From NCBI RefSeq assembly GCF_937616625.2, contig NC_065576.1, positions 36,606,628 to 36,670,627 on the forward strand: a stretch of 64,000 nt of DNA, written 5' to 3'. The DNA is from Mercurialis annua. Its lineage: Eukaryota > Streptophyta > Magnoliopsida > Malpighiales > Euphorbiaceae. The translations under genes and the position numbers were made by a program. Within the stretch, counting starts at the first letter, position 1, and each line of letters opens with the position of its first letter. Below the pieces are notes generated by a model. It saw only the letters and a program-made list of their open reading frames with translations. It was not told the DNA's origin and made no database searches. Positions 45,453-64,000 of this stretch are shown here, piece after piece.

Positions 45453-48382
45453 TTAAGACAATAGAGAGACGAGAGAAACGAACTCCTGTGTTACACGATT
45501 CTTGGACCTTAAGTTGATGACAAAGTGCTCTGGGTATTTTCGTAGTAACATAAGCAAGCCGTGCCAGGGTTTCCCTTTGGCTTCAGGGTTAGGCCAGTCC
45601 TCAGAGGTGAGATATCTCCTCACTCGGCTGTGATGCCAGACATTGCTATATTGCTCCAGTAACTGCCCATTGATTAAGCAAAAAAAAACTTCAGACATCA
45701 CAGCAAGTAATGAAAACCGGAAATAAATAGAAGAAAAAATAAATGGAGAGATAAACTAAGCCTTAAAAAATCAATGTACAATAATAGACCATGACTAAAT
45801 GCTAATTGTCATGCAATTTAAATTGAAAGAACTAGCCTCTAGTGACATGTCAATGTTATATCTTCATTGATCATAAGGGATACAAGTCATTCTTAAGTTG
45901 AAACAGAATAAATCTCAATAACAATCTCTCTTGATATTAATGTGCAAAGGGATACTCAAGGATTCAAATTGGTCTATATTTCCCCCAAAGCAGCAGGAAT
46001 TCTTATCCATCTTAAAAAAGCTTTTTACAACATAATTTCATTTGCTGACAATTCAGTAATCAACAAGGATATGCAAGTAATGACAGCTATAAAATCAACG
46101 CTTTTCTGGATACTTGAAGAACAAGTTATTTAGTAACCACTAGATAGATATGTTTTACAAGTTTAAAATCAAGAGAATGCAAATCATTAAAAATAATAAC
46201 TGTGAGAGCTGACAGGAAGTAACCTCTTTATGGAGTTTCTCCATTGGCATCCATTCTCCAGGACCACAAAGGTCAGACAGCACAGTTGCCACAGATGAAA
46301 CTACATCCTTTTCCTCCAATTGTAGTAGTTGTTGATTGTCGGAATCACGATCAACTCTAGATCTTCCTTCAATTTTTTTCTCTGAAGGGACTGAACATGA
46401 TATCATGACAACAGTAGAGCAAGTTATTGCTTAAGTTTTACATTAAAGAGAGTTCTTAGCATTCTGGAACGTAAATTAAAGAGGAACAGCAACTTATTAA
46501 TGGATGATAAATCAATAGAAGGTTATGGTTTTAAAACATAGCCATTGCCATAGTCCATTACATTTCAAGAAATCCACTGTTTGCATAACATAAAGGCATT
46601 GCGGCCATTCTTACAAGTAATAATAAAATATGATAAATGAACAAATTCATGGAAAACTGAATGAGAGAATTCTATAAACAACAAATTGAAAAGGTAAAAA
46701 AAAAGAAAAAGAACTTGTATCAACTGACAAAAGGAACAAACAGGAACCAGTGACAAACAGCACTCAAAGTTAAAAGAATACAATGGACATATGCTACAGC
46801 AGATGCTACATTACAAGTTACTGTGCATTCACCAAACCCCGTAAAAAAACGAAACTTAAATACAATCTTACTCTCTCTAACTGAGTACTTAATAGCAAGT
46901 TCCAAATGACAAGTAAACATGCTCTAAACAACTTCTCCAATCGAAAGGATCAAAATACACCAGCGTGAAAAATTATGAGCATATTATGCTATTGCTGCCC
47001 TCTCTAATAATATGCTTACTCAACAAAACAAATAAACAATTGAATCCCAACTCCATATTATCTCAACCCTTAAGAGCTAAGATCTTGTCTTACAAGACAA
47101 ACATATCTCAAAAAGATCCTTAGATAATCAAGTTAAAAACTTGTCTAACACACGTCTGCATGCGCTTTTGCCATGCATGCATGTGCAGTAAAGACTGAAA
47201 CGAATCACAAACCTTAACTCATTTAATGAATCAAAAAGCTCAACAAAGATTGAGAAGAAAAACTAGCAAGCTATGATTTTGTTGGACATTTTATTTAAGA
47301 CAGGAAGCATACATACAATTCTGACCTCAGCAAGTACTCCTAGTAGAAGAAATACAGCACCAACCTCCTAAATGAAATGGCCTAACATCAAAAATATTTC
47401 AAGAAACTACCAGCAGAAACCCTAACCCTACACTAGCAAATTAAACAAAATAACTAGAACTAGCAGTTCACAAAAAAACAGTTCAATAGAAAATTTATTT
47501 GATGGCCGAAACAACTAAAAGTCTAGTCCTTTGAACAGCTTTCATCTTCAAAAGATAGGACCATTACTAAAACTACCACTTAATAGCACATCCAATAACA
47601 ACACCAACATTCAACATAAACTCACAATTTATTGTATTAATACATGTATAAACCTATTAACAATAACAGCAATTACTAAACTAACGCACAATATATCGAA
47701 TTTATACATTTTCTATACGAATTATCCATATAAACATAAACAATCAGCATAATTACTAACCTAAACCACCAGCTAATCCAGCTTTACCACCACCAGAGCC
47801 ACTACCACCAGCATAACCATAACCCTCCAAACCATCCCTCCTCTTCTTACCACCGCTGCTCCCGCCGCCAAATTCCTCCTCTTCATCAAACTCCTCCTCG
47901 AAAAACTCTCTCGACCTACCGCCTTTTTTAACAGTCCCCACCGCGACCGGCCCCACCATCCTATCATGATGATGTCCGGCATACTGCGGCACAACGTTCA
48001 CGTGATGCCTCAACCCTAAATGGCCACCTAAAATACTCCTCACAGGCAACAAGAAATAAAATTCCTTATCCCCAATTTGCAACAAATCTTGTGAATCAAG
48101 TTTCACCGGCTGGTTCCCCGGTAAATGCAGTACGCCTTCAACTAAACAACCGTTTTTACCTAGTACCTCGAGAGCAAAACGACGCCGTGTGAAGTCGTAG
48201 AATATGCGAGCGTGGTGGCGGGAGATGTTCATTCCGCCGCCGAGACTTGATAGATCGACATCGACGGTTGATTTTTTAGAATTCCGGCCTAATACTATGG
48301 AATATGTTTGCATGTAATACTCGAAATCCTCTCCTTGTAGCTTGGCAAACCCGGCTTCCACGTCGCTACCGGTCGCTCCCAT
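45453..48382 (-). CDS. FHA2: FHA-domain protein, FHA2-like
   Basis: Three exons: 48382-47761, 46390-46224, 45662-45453 (GT-AG, phase consistent), 332 residues. Residues 25-110 form a forkhead-associated domain: G32-R33, S54-R55-H56-H57 and N77-G78 are the phosphothreonine-contacting positions (motifs GR, SxxH, NG). A glycine/acidic linker (EEEFDEEEEFGGG, then GGSGSGGG) follows. The C-terminus (VATVLSDLCGPGEWMPMEKL, SNVWHHSRVRRYLTSEDW, YPEHFVINLRSKNRV, FVSLVSLLS) matches the conserved tail of plant FHA2-type proteins. The family acts in phosphopeptide-dependent nuclear regulation. Introns are long (1,370 and 561 bp). Head-to-head with RPB10. Confidence 0.88.
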
Positions 48383-48586
48383 GGTCTGAATGATCGACCG
48401 TCGATTGGAATTGAATTTAGGTCAAAGAAACTGAAAATTAAGAATTATTGGGAATTGGGATTGAAAAAATCTAGGCCCATAAGTCCATAACCCGGCCCAA
48501 TTAAAGAAAAATTAAAAAAATATATAATTTCCGTTTTAGCTCATAAACCCTCGTCGTTGTTCATACAGAAGCAGTGATTAAGAAAT
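48383..48586. promoter_or_regulatory. Shared divergent promoter of FHA2-like gene and RPB10
   Basis: Only 204 bp separate the two start codons. Two GGCCCA site II-type motifs (48474-48479, 48494-48499) lie in the middle, and a telo-box-like ATAAACCCTCG lies near 48543. Site II plus telo-box is typical of housekeeping and ribosome/RNA-polymerase gene promoters in plants. Confidence 0.65.
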
Positions 48587-55542
<6,956 letters not shown>

Positions 55543-56148
55543 TGGAGGACATGGATCTACAAGGAACCCGAGGCTAGTTATCATGAGTTCACCGGTAACT
55601 GTAGTGGGATTGTAATCAATAGCGTAGAAATTTAAGAATGTTAGAATATCACCTAAATGCTAATCATTGTCTGAGACTTGATCTGCATGCAAACCTTAAT
55701 ACTAACTGCTGGGTTGTAAGAAACTTATCTAGTCCTGTTGTGTGCTTGTTGTTTGGCGTTGAAAATCTTGTTTCAAATAGCTTTGCTTGCAAATATCATG
55801 CACTAACTTGATATGTTTGAGAAACTTGTGCAATCGTTTTGTATATTTGATGTCGGTGATGAACATTAGCATAAGAAAATGCTCTAATCTATTAGATTGT
55901 TGTTGGCTGATGTTGGACATCTTTGAAATTGTGATAGCGACCATAACGATCATGATAGTTAATTGGAAGAGGTAGCTTCACCACTGGTCCCTAGTCCATG
56001 TGCCTTGCCTCTCAAATAATAGGAATCAAAGAAAAAAGCACAATTTAGGTTGTGATTATCAATTCTAGTAGTTGCGAGTTTTCAGCTGCTAATATAATTG
56101 ATTGCATCCTTATTATGTCATACATGACAGCTCCATTTCAGTCACAAT
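55543..56148. other. RPB10 3' flank, no gene
   Basis: Probable 3' UTR then AT-rich spacer. The short frame around 55729-55975 has no family signature. Confidence 0.5.
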
Positions 56149-56413
56149 GAGGGGTGTGCAAAACCGAACTGAAACCGAAAACTTGAATTGAATCGACAAA
56201 TTTGATTCGGTTCGGTTTGTTTTAAGACTGTAAAGAAATTTTAGTTGGTTAGTTCGGTTTTGAGCGTAAAAAGTTTCAGGCAGTTTTCCATGTAAACCGA
56301 ACTAAAAAAACAAACAGAACCAAAAAATAGACCGAATTGACCGGTTCGGTTTGAAAAAAATATTTTTTCTAAAATTTTGATTTGGTTTGGTTCAAATCGA
56401 ATGCACATTTCTA
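56149..56413. mobile_element. hAT-like MITE with GGGTGTGCAAAACCGAA end
   Basis: The left end GAGGGGTGTGCAAAACCGAA and the right end ...TCGAATGCACATTTCTA form an inverted repeat. The interior repeats CGGTTCGGTTT. The TSD is 8 bp with one mismatch (GTCACAAT at 56141-56148, ATCACAAT at 56414-56421). A common plant MITE type. Confidence 0.65.
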
Positions 56414-56421
56414 ATCACAAT

Positions 56422-57998
56422 TTCTTTTTTGAACCCACCAGCAAATGTATAGTTAATAATTTCTTTTAAATGAAAAAACTGTTGTTATCTTTTTGAGTAA
56501 TGCTACCCAGCCCACATATTTTAACCTATTTGTTTTACCATCTGACTTGACAATAAACGAATGAATAAATTGAAAGAAAATAATAAGAAATTAAACAACT
56601 GGTATCTCAGGTAGTATAATAAGGTTGGTTTGGGTTAAACTGCCTTTTTATAATAAAATATTTTTCATCTGATTATACAATTATTTTTTATGTTTTTTAT
56701 ATTAATCATCCTATATGTGAATAGAGTTGATAATATCATAAAACATAAAATTATATTACTATAGTTATTTGGATGATGTGTTATGGTAGGCTCCATTTTT
56801 AAGCTACAGAACTATACTTTTCATGACTTATTAATGCTCAACTCTACATGTGTAACTAATCATCAGAAATTAGTGACAAATGAGGCAAATTAGTGGTTAT
56901 ACCTAGCAAAAATGGAAGAAATTAATGTTTGCCATCACTCATGTAAATGTTGCATACATTTAGCTAAAGAGTAAAAACACTACTTAAAATTCGAGTGATA
57001 TATAGCATTAATTTCATTCAGTTTCTTTCCAATAAGGCCATAAATTATTGGTACAATGACATACTAGCAATGAGTGTGCTTATGTCCCTCCTCATCAACC
57101 ATCTTGATTCACTCTATTTTAGAAAGTATCCATCCTCCTCAAATCATTTAAAATAAAAAAATTATGTAACAAAAATCAAATATATATTTTGAAGCTGATG
57201 TTTATCTTTATTTTAAAATACACTTGATATAATGCAAGAAATGTTACAATTTGACATAAGAATCTCAATAAAGAAAAATTATGTTAAAAGAAAAACATAT
57301 TTTATGTAATTTTATTTAAAATTGAAAAAGTCGTTATCACATGCGCAACAAACTGAACCAGTCTGTTCTGCAATTCTTTTAAATCATTTTACACTAAAAA
57401 CATTTAGCTTGATTTTTTTTTAATTTTTAATACCGACCGAATCAAAAGACAGACTTCTTTTTATGATATTAAATCAAATCGAACTAAATTTATCAATCCA
57501 ATTTTTACACATCCTAATATGTAACATATGTATTGGTTTTATTTTAAGTTTAAGTTGAACATCTCTTGTCGGCTACAAAAAAAATAGAGAATTTGGTTTA
57601 AAATCCTTTGAAAACGCTGTCGTAGTCTGCTTCACTATCCCTTCAAATCTCTCAACCTCAGTTGTTCTTCGTCTTCTTTAAAACGTCACTTTTTCACTTA
57701 TTATTAATTATTTCAAAATTTTCAGTTAAACAATTTTCCAGCTCAAAAATACACTCATAAGCCATTACATAACACACCCATTACTCTCATAACTCCTCTC
57801 ACGTCCACCTTGTCCCTCCACCACCATTTTTAAACTTTTTTTAACACTTAAAAAAGTTCAAAGATTGTTCTTTTACTAACACCCATTACCCAAAAAGAAT
57901 TCAATATCACAATGCCACTCTCTTTAGATCCAATCTAGTTTCCTTATACCCATTAATATTATCTCTCAAAGATTGGATTTTTGTTATTATTCAGCGAA
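56422..57998. other. Intergenic DNA before the trypsin-like gene
   Basis: AT-rich with no gene. 57340-57515 looks like a strongly decayed relative of the MITE at 56149 (CAACAAACTGAACCAG..., AATCAAATCGAACTAAATTT, TTTTACACATCC). The last 400 bp are CT/CA-rich and should hold the promoter and 5' UTR of the next gene. Confidence 0.5.
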
Positions 57999-60900
57999 AT
58001 GGGTGTTTTAATCGAGTCATGGTGCTTTTGCAAAGGTGTGGGGAAGTCTGAGAAAATGAAAGCTGCCATTTTTTCCGGTAAGGGTTCGGCCATGGCTATT
58101 GTCTCCGGAAATGGAGTTTCTGGTACTGGGTTTTTGATCCACCGGAATCTTTTATTAACTGCCCATCTTAATATTCCGTCTGTTAGTTCTGCTGAAAGTT
58201 CTGAGATCCGTGTTCAGAATGGTGTTGCTGCTAGTCTTGTCCCTCACAGGTTGGTTCTCTTTTTAGGTATTTAAAGTTGTTTTTTAAGTGTTTTTAAGTG
58301 CCATTAAATTTCCAATAATGGGGTGATTGATGATGATTGGTTGGATTTGAAATGAGAAAAATTTGTAGTTTAGAATGAGAAAATAGTTTGTTGGGTTTGG
58401 TTTAAGTAAAGATTAGCTATTGGTTTGTTGAATTGATCGATTGATAATGGTACTGGAAATGATTTTTTGTGAACTAATAATTATTGATTATTTTGGTTGC
58501 TAGCTATATTTAGGTAATTAGAGCTCTGGATCTGATGCTGATGTATAACTTTGATACGTATTCTTTTGGATAGATGCAATTACTGTATATGTCACCATCA
58601 TATTAGGAAGGAGTGTGAAGTAGTTTATGTTTGCTTTAGGATGCAAAATTAAGTTGTGCTATGTGATACTAGAAACTACCCTAACAAATGCTGAATGAAT
58701 TTGTTAAAGTACCAACTTGCGGAAGAGTGCGATGTAACTTTTGCTGTTCCCGAGTTATGTTTTTTTGATAATGCTTGTTGATATATAACCTATCCGGATG
58801 TTGTTTTTGAAAAATGTAAAGTTTCTTTTTAGTTTGAAATTTCAATTAGATATGCCACTGATGATATTTACTCTGATCGTAGTTTTGTTTGAATCTCTTT
58901 CTTACAGATGTATCCCTTGAATATTTAAGATCATAAACTTTTTTATGGGTTTAGGATAAAAAATATTGATGTGGAAGTAGGACAATTCAGAATAATATGG
59001 TTTGTGTTTTCTGGTGAGACTTCATAACTTAGGGATTTAGAGTTTCCAATTAGGTGCCAAAGGGATTAGATGTTATGTGACTGTGTCTTGTACAGAATTT
59101 GAGATTGATTTATAAGAAAATGATGGCTTGAACCATGTAGCAGATATCCTGGCTGTGCCTTTTTGGCCAGCCAGAAAACACGGTGCGGGAATTTTTTGGG
59201 GTTTATGGGATAAATGCCATATTTGATATGGATAGGAAAAGCTCATGGCATAAGTGCTATATTTGATGCCAAGAAGTTGTACCATGCTAGAAATGTTAGG
59301 GAAAACCAAGAAGGATATTATTACTGCAAAAAGAACTTAGAAGTATTCTTACTCCATTGAGGATTATAATGACTTACCCAAGAGTAAAATAGTACACCTG
59401 ATTGTGAAACGCATGGTAGAAACTGCATGCTGCATTTTGCTCAACATAACTAGCGAAGATTGTTTCTGTTTTGCATGGCGGGCTTGTTAAAGCATCTTTT
59501 ATGGTGACCTGTTTAGTTGTCTATTAATGATTGTTGTTGCAAGAGCTTGTTTGGTCGGCTGCCTTGTAGTTTTACGTTGGTTTAAGTAGTACCTTGCCAG
59601 GCTTGCTTTGTTGTAGCTAATGCTGCAATACTACCTGTATTGTGGCACTTGGAAAAAGAAAAGAGGTGGTAGCTTCCTTTAAACATTCTTCAATGACACT
59701 ACTTATATATTACATTACTGCAGGTTCTTTATCACGAGTTCTGTACTGGACCTCACAATAGTTGGTTTAGATACCATAGAGGGAGACTCGAGCACCCCAG
59801 GACAGCAGCCTCACTACTTGAAAACATGTTCTAAACCAAATCTGGATCTGGGCAGTGTTGTTTACATTTTAGGATACACAGACCAGAAAGAATTGACGGT
59901 AGGTGAGGGAAAGGTGGTAATAGCCACTGACAATCTTATAAAATTGTCAACTGATGGAATCCAGTGGAACCCTGGATCTGCAGGTTTTGATGCACAAGGC
60001 AATCTAGCTTTTATGATCTGTGATCCTATGAAATTAGCCACATCTCCAAATACCAAATCTTCTTCTACTTCATCTTCATCCTCTACCTCTTTGAAGAAAG
60101 ATTCTCCCTTGCAATTTGGTATTCCCATTCCTATCATCTGTGATTGGTTAAACCAGCATTGGGAAGGTAACCTTGATGAACTTACTAAACCCAAATTACC
60201 AATTATTAGATTGATGTCCACAGGCCAAAAGAGCGAGCAGTCTTCTGCTTCCTTCACTCTCCGCCAGGTTTTCAAGTCAACAGAAGATGATAACAATGGG
60301 ACCCCTTCATCATCAAATACAGTCTCTAAAATTGAGGATCAAAACAGACCAGGATGTTCTGGTGTGACAAATGATGCCAAAGAAGATAACCCCATCATCG
60401 ATCCCCATGCTGTCCATATGCAGGGAATCTTGACTCCAGAAATATATGAATCGCGAAAGCTAACTGCAGCTCCTGTTAGAAAAACGGAAAGTTTTCCAAT
60501 CCAGCTTCTGGATATTAATTTCCCTCCAAAGGCCACCAGAGCTACTGTTCAGCCACTGTTAAATAATCAGTTGACCCCTAACTCCGAGGAGAATTGTGCC
60601 ACGGGACTCCCTCCACAAAGTCGGTTAGATGAAGATGAAATCAAGGACAGTGAAATTGTTAGCCCTGAAGCACAAGCTGAGGTTTCATCCACTGGTTCTG
60701 TAAATGGGGCTCAAAGTGAGGTTCAGTCGAGTTCTTCCCCTGTAGATGTTCCAGGTATGTATAATGGGTATAGCAGTGAGGAAGAGACGATGTATTCTGC
60801 AGAAACTGCCGAGAGCCGTAACTATTCGACTCCTAGAGAGGGCAAGTTTCAGCATGTCGGAAGGAGCCAGAGTTGTGTTAGTCATAATAGATGGGGAAGT

Positions 60901-61119
60901 GCTGGAAATAGGAATGCCGTGGCTCGTAGAACATCGTTGGAGCAGCAGAGAAGTTTTGTTCATGGAAGGAAGATGCATTCACAAGGAGCAACATCTCAGA
61001 GAAGTAATGACTACTTCAGTCCAACTGTGTCATCAAGAATGAAGAAAAGAAACAACTCAGAGCCACAGACCAAATCAAAGCCGAGTGCTGTTCACTCTTC
61101 TCCGAGATGGATGTTCTGA
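57999..61119 (+). CDS. Trypsin-like (PA clan) serine protease-fold protein with long disordered tail
   Basis: Two exons: 57999-58249 and 59724-61119, separated by a 1,474-bp GT-AG intron; 548 residues. The N-terminal 190 residues have a chymotrypsin-like layout: GVSGTGFLIHRNLLLTAH (His56), SSVLDLTIVGLD (Asp93), VVYILGYTD, then WNPGSAGFDAQGNLAFMI (Ser169 in GSAG instead of GDSGG). The rest is Ser/Asn/Gln-rich, low-complexity, with YSSEEETMYSAETAESR and a basic end (KKRNNSEPQTKSKPSA). Plant genomes have such uncharacterised 'trypsin family' proteins; activity is uncertain because the Ser motif is atypical. The start at 57999 is the first ATG in context GCGAAATGGG. Confidence 0.8.
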
Positions 61120-61408
61120 TTATTTTTGATTAAATGTAATACCAGGAAATAGATCACAGCAGAAATATAGTGTTGTTTGTAGTTTGGATAATGTCCATTC
61201 TTCAATTGCATATAATGTAGTTAATTTATTGTTACCAGTAGCTGACCAATCTCAGATAAATTAGAAAATTCACAAAGTGTGTAGTTTTGCTCAGGGATTC
61301 AAGTGCATAATTGTTTACACACTAGTTTTTCAGTTAATTCCTGACATGCAAAACAAAAGTGCATAGAGATTAGAGAAGATCCTGACAATGAATTTCAAAC
61401 GGACATCA
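61120..61408. other. Convergent 3' spacer
   Basis: Short region between the trypsin-like and MEB-like stops, expected to hold both 3' UTRs. Confidence 0.6.
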
Positions 61409-62839
61409 TTAGGATGCCCAAGCAGCAGGTTTCTCTGATTTAAACAAAGCAAAATTTTCGAGTAGCTTTCTGATAAGTTGGCCCGATAAGTATGAAACTC
61501 CTGAAACTGCAAATCCAACAACAGCATAGTACATTACGATCTTGATGTAGTTTTTAGGCAGCGATTTCCTGGCGTAAGCTTTACAAATAGCAAGTATGAT
61601 AATACAGAAAAGAGAAGCTGCTGTAACTGCTGCTAGCTTATATTCCTTATTGTCACTCTTCCTGAATGAGGAACCATAGACTACTGGAGCAACTGAACCA
61701 AAAACAAGGAATGATAATATAGCAACTGTAGTATGAAGAATAAAGTTCTTTCTCTTGCCAAGTAACTCTCGGTATCGTTCATTTGTTGGATCGGTGTTGC
61801 TTTCTCGCTGTTGTTCCTTTCTAAGCTCCCTAATCTGCAAACATTACACGGAAGTTGAACTTGTCAGAATCCTTGTTTTATCTGAGAAAAATCTTATGGT
61901 TTGTTCAATAAACAATTTAGATTCTAGAACTTCATTTGACAGGAAAGATTGGAGAGCAAGGCTTGGGTCTGATGCCTGTAGCTAACGGATTTGAGGCATG
62001 AAAACAATATTTCCGTTTCAGCATAACAGAAACGCTGAAATGGGAAACAGTAAAATGCTGAAACGGGAAGTGGTAAAACAGTATATTTTTACAAGGATCA
62101 TATGTAAATATAAGGTTTCGAAAGAATTTTCAGCTGATGGAATGAAGGATTTGGCAAGCGCAACATTGCCTAGTGCACTGGTAAGCCTTTTATTGTATTT
62201 GATAGGAAAGTTTACTCACATTGTGAGCGATGATGAAGAGTCCGCCAACGAGGTTTGCCAACGCCAAAGCCAGAATGTTCACTACAATTACAAAATTGAT
62301 TAAACCAACTAAGCAGTACAATTTCACAACTTTTCTAAAGCAAGGAACTTACATGTGGTAGCATCAGCACTTGCAGCAGATGTCACAACGCCTAAGCTTG
62401 TAACTGATTCTGTTAAGCCACCATATGCAATACTTTTCAAGATTTCCAAACCCTTATGATTTCTTGGCTCAGAAGTTATTGTTTGTCCATCTTCAGGATC
62501 CAAAATCAAGATTGATATAGCTGGTGGAAATCCAATTTTAGAGCCAAGCATTAGTGTTCTCTTGAATTAGACAGTTGATATATTGAATAAAGTCAAATTA
62601 GAATTACATCAAAACCATCTCAACAAAAGTTATCAGAATTATTAAAAGGAAAATAACAAGTCAAATCAGATGATAGCTATGAATACTTTTGAGCATACCT
62701 GTATTAGTATGTCCCATGGTAACAGTTCAGTTTCAACTAGTAGTTTTGCAGAATCAAGATTTGAAGAAGCTCCGAAAATCAGACCAGCTCCAGGAACAGT
62801 AACAGCAATATGGGACCAAAAAGAAGCTATAGAAGACAT
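61409..62839 (-). CDS. Membrane protein of ER body-like / VIT-family protein, short N-terminus
   Basis: Exons 62839-62699, 62560-62353, 62281-62220, 61834-61409, GT-AG, phase consistent; 278 residues. GLEILKSIAYGGLTESVTSLGVV, ADATTLNILALALANLVGGLFIIAHN, RYRELLGKRKNF and hydrophobic segments AILSFLVFGSVAPVVYG, AAVTAASLFCIIILAI and YYAVVGFAVSGVSYLSG match plant MEB1/MEB2 (vacuolar iron transporter relatives in the ER membrane). Known homologues carry a longer N-terminal region; here only about 660 bp lie between this start and the FATA stop, so either the N-terminus is lost or exon 1 was missed. The last intron holds 385 bp of unremarkable DNA. Confidence 0.75.
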
Positions 62840-63489
62840 AATTAATTAAAAGTTGGTTTGTAGGGCAAACCATTTTAGACATATGTGGTCAAGATTTGAA
62901 ATCTTCTGCACTTTAAGTTACTGTTATTGTCTGTTGCTACAAACCTCCATGATTGAAATTTACATCTAATTTTGTTGAAATGCATAAGATGCCAATAATT
63001 AGTAGATTAAATCAGTTTGAGATATGCAAAATTACCATTACATTTATAGATTATGTTTTGCTGCTACTGATAGCACCGTGTATCATATGAAGATTATTCA
63101 AATCATAGATTATAATGTAAAGTTTTTGGAGTTTCAGAATCGTCTCCAGAAACGAACAAAACTCAGAAACGTAGGACTTGAAAAGTTTTTGTAAGGCATT
63201 GAGAAGAAATAATATTGAACTAAGAAACTCTGGATAAGAGAGTACAGTAACTCATTAATAGAATTGGTGAGGTGAGCATAACAATTATTGAAATAAATTA
63301 CACTTTCCTCTCCAGTCCAATCAAGGTCGTCCAGTCACTCAAATTTAAACCTAAGATATGCAGAATTATCAAACACAAATTACAAGCAACGGAGAGAGGA
63401 AAAATAAATAAAAAAACAAACAAGAAGCTAGAAAGACGATCAAATCCTCTAGAAAACTTGAAGATGCACAAATGAGTACAAAAATTCCA
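62840..63489. other. Spacer between MEB-like and FATA genes
   Basis: No coding block was recognised. The part next to 63489 should be the FATA 3' UTR. I looked for the missing zinc-ribbon-type N-terminus of MEB here and did not find it. Confidence 0.5.
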
Positions 63490-63911
63490 TCATCTAGTTG
63501 ATTTCTTTCTCCATTCAGTGCGGCCACGGTTTATTTCAAGCCCATCTTTTGACAATCTGAGCAGATGTGAAAAGTTCCGGCAGTCTTCGGCGTGGGCAGC
63601 TCTGGTGGCAGACCCATTTGTTCCTTGATGCTCTGTGAAACCTTTTGAATCCTCAGAGGGTTCCACACTTGTAAGTGAATCAACTACGTCATCTTGTTGG
63701 CATTCCCTTCTGTAATCCAAGGTGATTGTTTGCAGTTCATGCGTGTCGATGATTTCTTGAGGTATGCTCTGTCATGAAGAGACATGTCAAGGTCAAGAAG
63801 CAATAGCCGATAACAAATTCAAGAATATGTTTAATCACCAACCTCAAGAACCCATCCTATGTAGGTGACATTATTAACATGTTGATTCATGTCCAGGTCT
63901 GCTCTTCTAGG
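63490..63911 (-). CDS. FATA: Oleoyl-ACP thioesterase FatA, C-terminal part (runs off window)
   Basis: Two last exons: 63911-63843 and 63768-63490. They encode DLDMNQHVNNVTYIGWVLE then SIPQEIIDTHELQTITLDYR, REC-QQDDVVDSLTS and a basic end, GLEINRGRTEWRKKSTR. The N-Q-H-V-N-N-V block holds the catalytic Asn and His of plant acyl-ACP thioesterases. The wording DMNQHVNNVTYIGWVLESIPQEI is FatA-like rather than FatB-like. In plastids FatA releases oleate from acyl carrier protein, ending fatty-acid synthesis. The catalytic Cys-containing exon should be in the last one or two exons as REC (63705 region). The 5' exons lie beyond 64000. Confidence 0.9.
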
Positions 63912-64000
63912 CTGAGAAATTGAAATGGCTTATAAGTTGAGTAAGATTACAGAAATGATATAAATCTTACAATTGGCCATTATGTCTGAATATTTCAAGG

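Noticed and set aside
47531..47752. 73-codon plus-strand ORF near the FHA2-like gene
   Set aside because: Asn/Thr-rich AT-driven frame inside the first intron of the FHA2-like gene; no similarity recognised.
59862..60296. 144-codon minus-strand ORF
   Set aside because: Complete overlap with the large exon of the trypsin-like gene and no domain on the minus strand.

Overview
This window is nuclear DNA of a flowering plant, most likely a eudicot. The base composition is AT-rich. Genes have short GT-AG introns, and recognisable plant genes (FATA, RPB10, an FHA2-type gene, an MEB/VIT-like gene) lie beside CACTA, MULE, Helitron, hAT, copia and gypsy elements. I cannot name the species. All exon borders and family calls were made by eye; no search was run.

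Positions 1-42,700 are a nest of transposable elements, many with readable termini and target-site duplications (TSDs). 1-2,160: an LTR piece with a hairpin cluster, abutting a decayed copia RNase H/3' LTR fragment. 3,324-9,240: a Pack-MULE that carries a broken mTERF gene (7,245-8,690). The mTERF copy was hit by a MULE-type MITE (7,536-8,190), which was hit by another (7,660-7,950). A second MULE (3,726-7,153) sits in the same element and contains nested Helitrons. 9,578-11,940: gypsy leader with a primer-binding site and tandem repeats. 12,960-16,330: Athila-like gag and integrase pieces arranged as an inverted duplication. 18,379-20,740: a decayed minus-strand gene, probably mitotic, with a TATA box and MSA-type sites. 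23,144-33,975: a CACTA element inside a CACTA element. The inner one (10,006 bp) has an apparently intact second transposon gene, but its TNP2 transposase is broken by a solo LTR and a stop codon. 34,598-41,554: a Tat-like gypsy element with matching LTRs and TSDs, decayed gag and protease, no reverse transcriptase or integrase, and an antisense multi-exon ORF. It split a 300-bp MITE. 41,571-41,905: a hAT MITE.

Positions 42,700-64,000 are a compact gene island. In order: a Tim17/22/23-family (PRAT) gene (+), an FHA2-like gene (-), RPB10 (+, divergent from FHA2 with a 204-bp shared promoter), a trypsin-like gene (+), an MEB/VIT-like membrane protein gene (-), and the 3' end of FATA (-, running off the window). 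RPB10 has a 5.8-kb full-length copia element with an intact 1,318-codon gag-pol in its second intron. Its LTRs differ only in homopolymer length, so the insertion is very young.

The genes show no operon-like relationship. The shared theme is housekeeping functions: mitochondrial membrane import, transcription, plastid fatty-acid release and ER membrane. The main biology of the window is the layered history of insertions.
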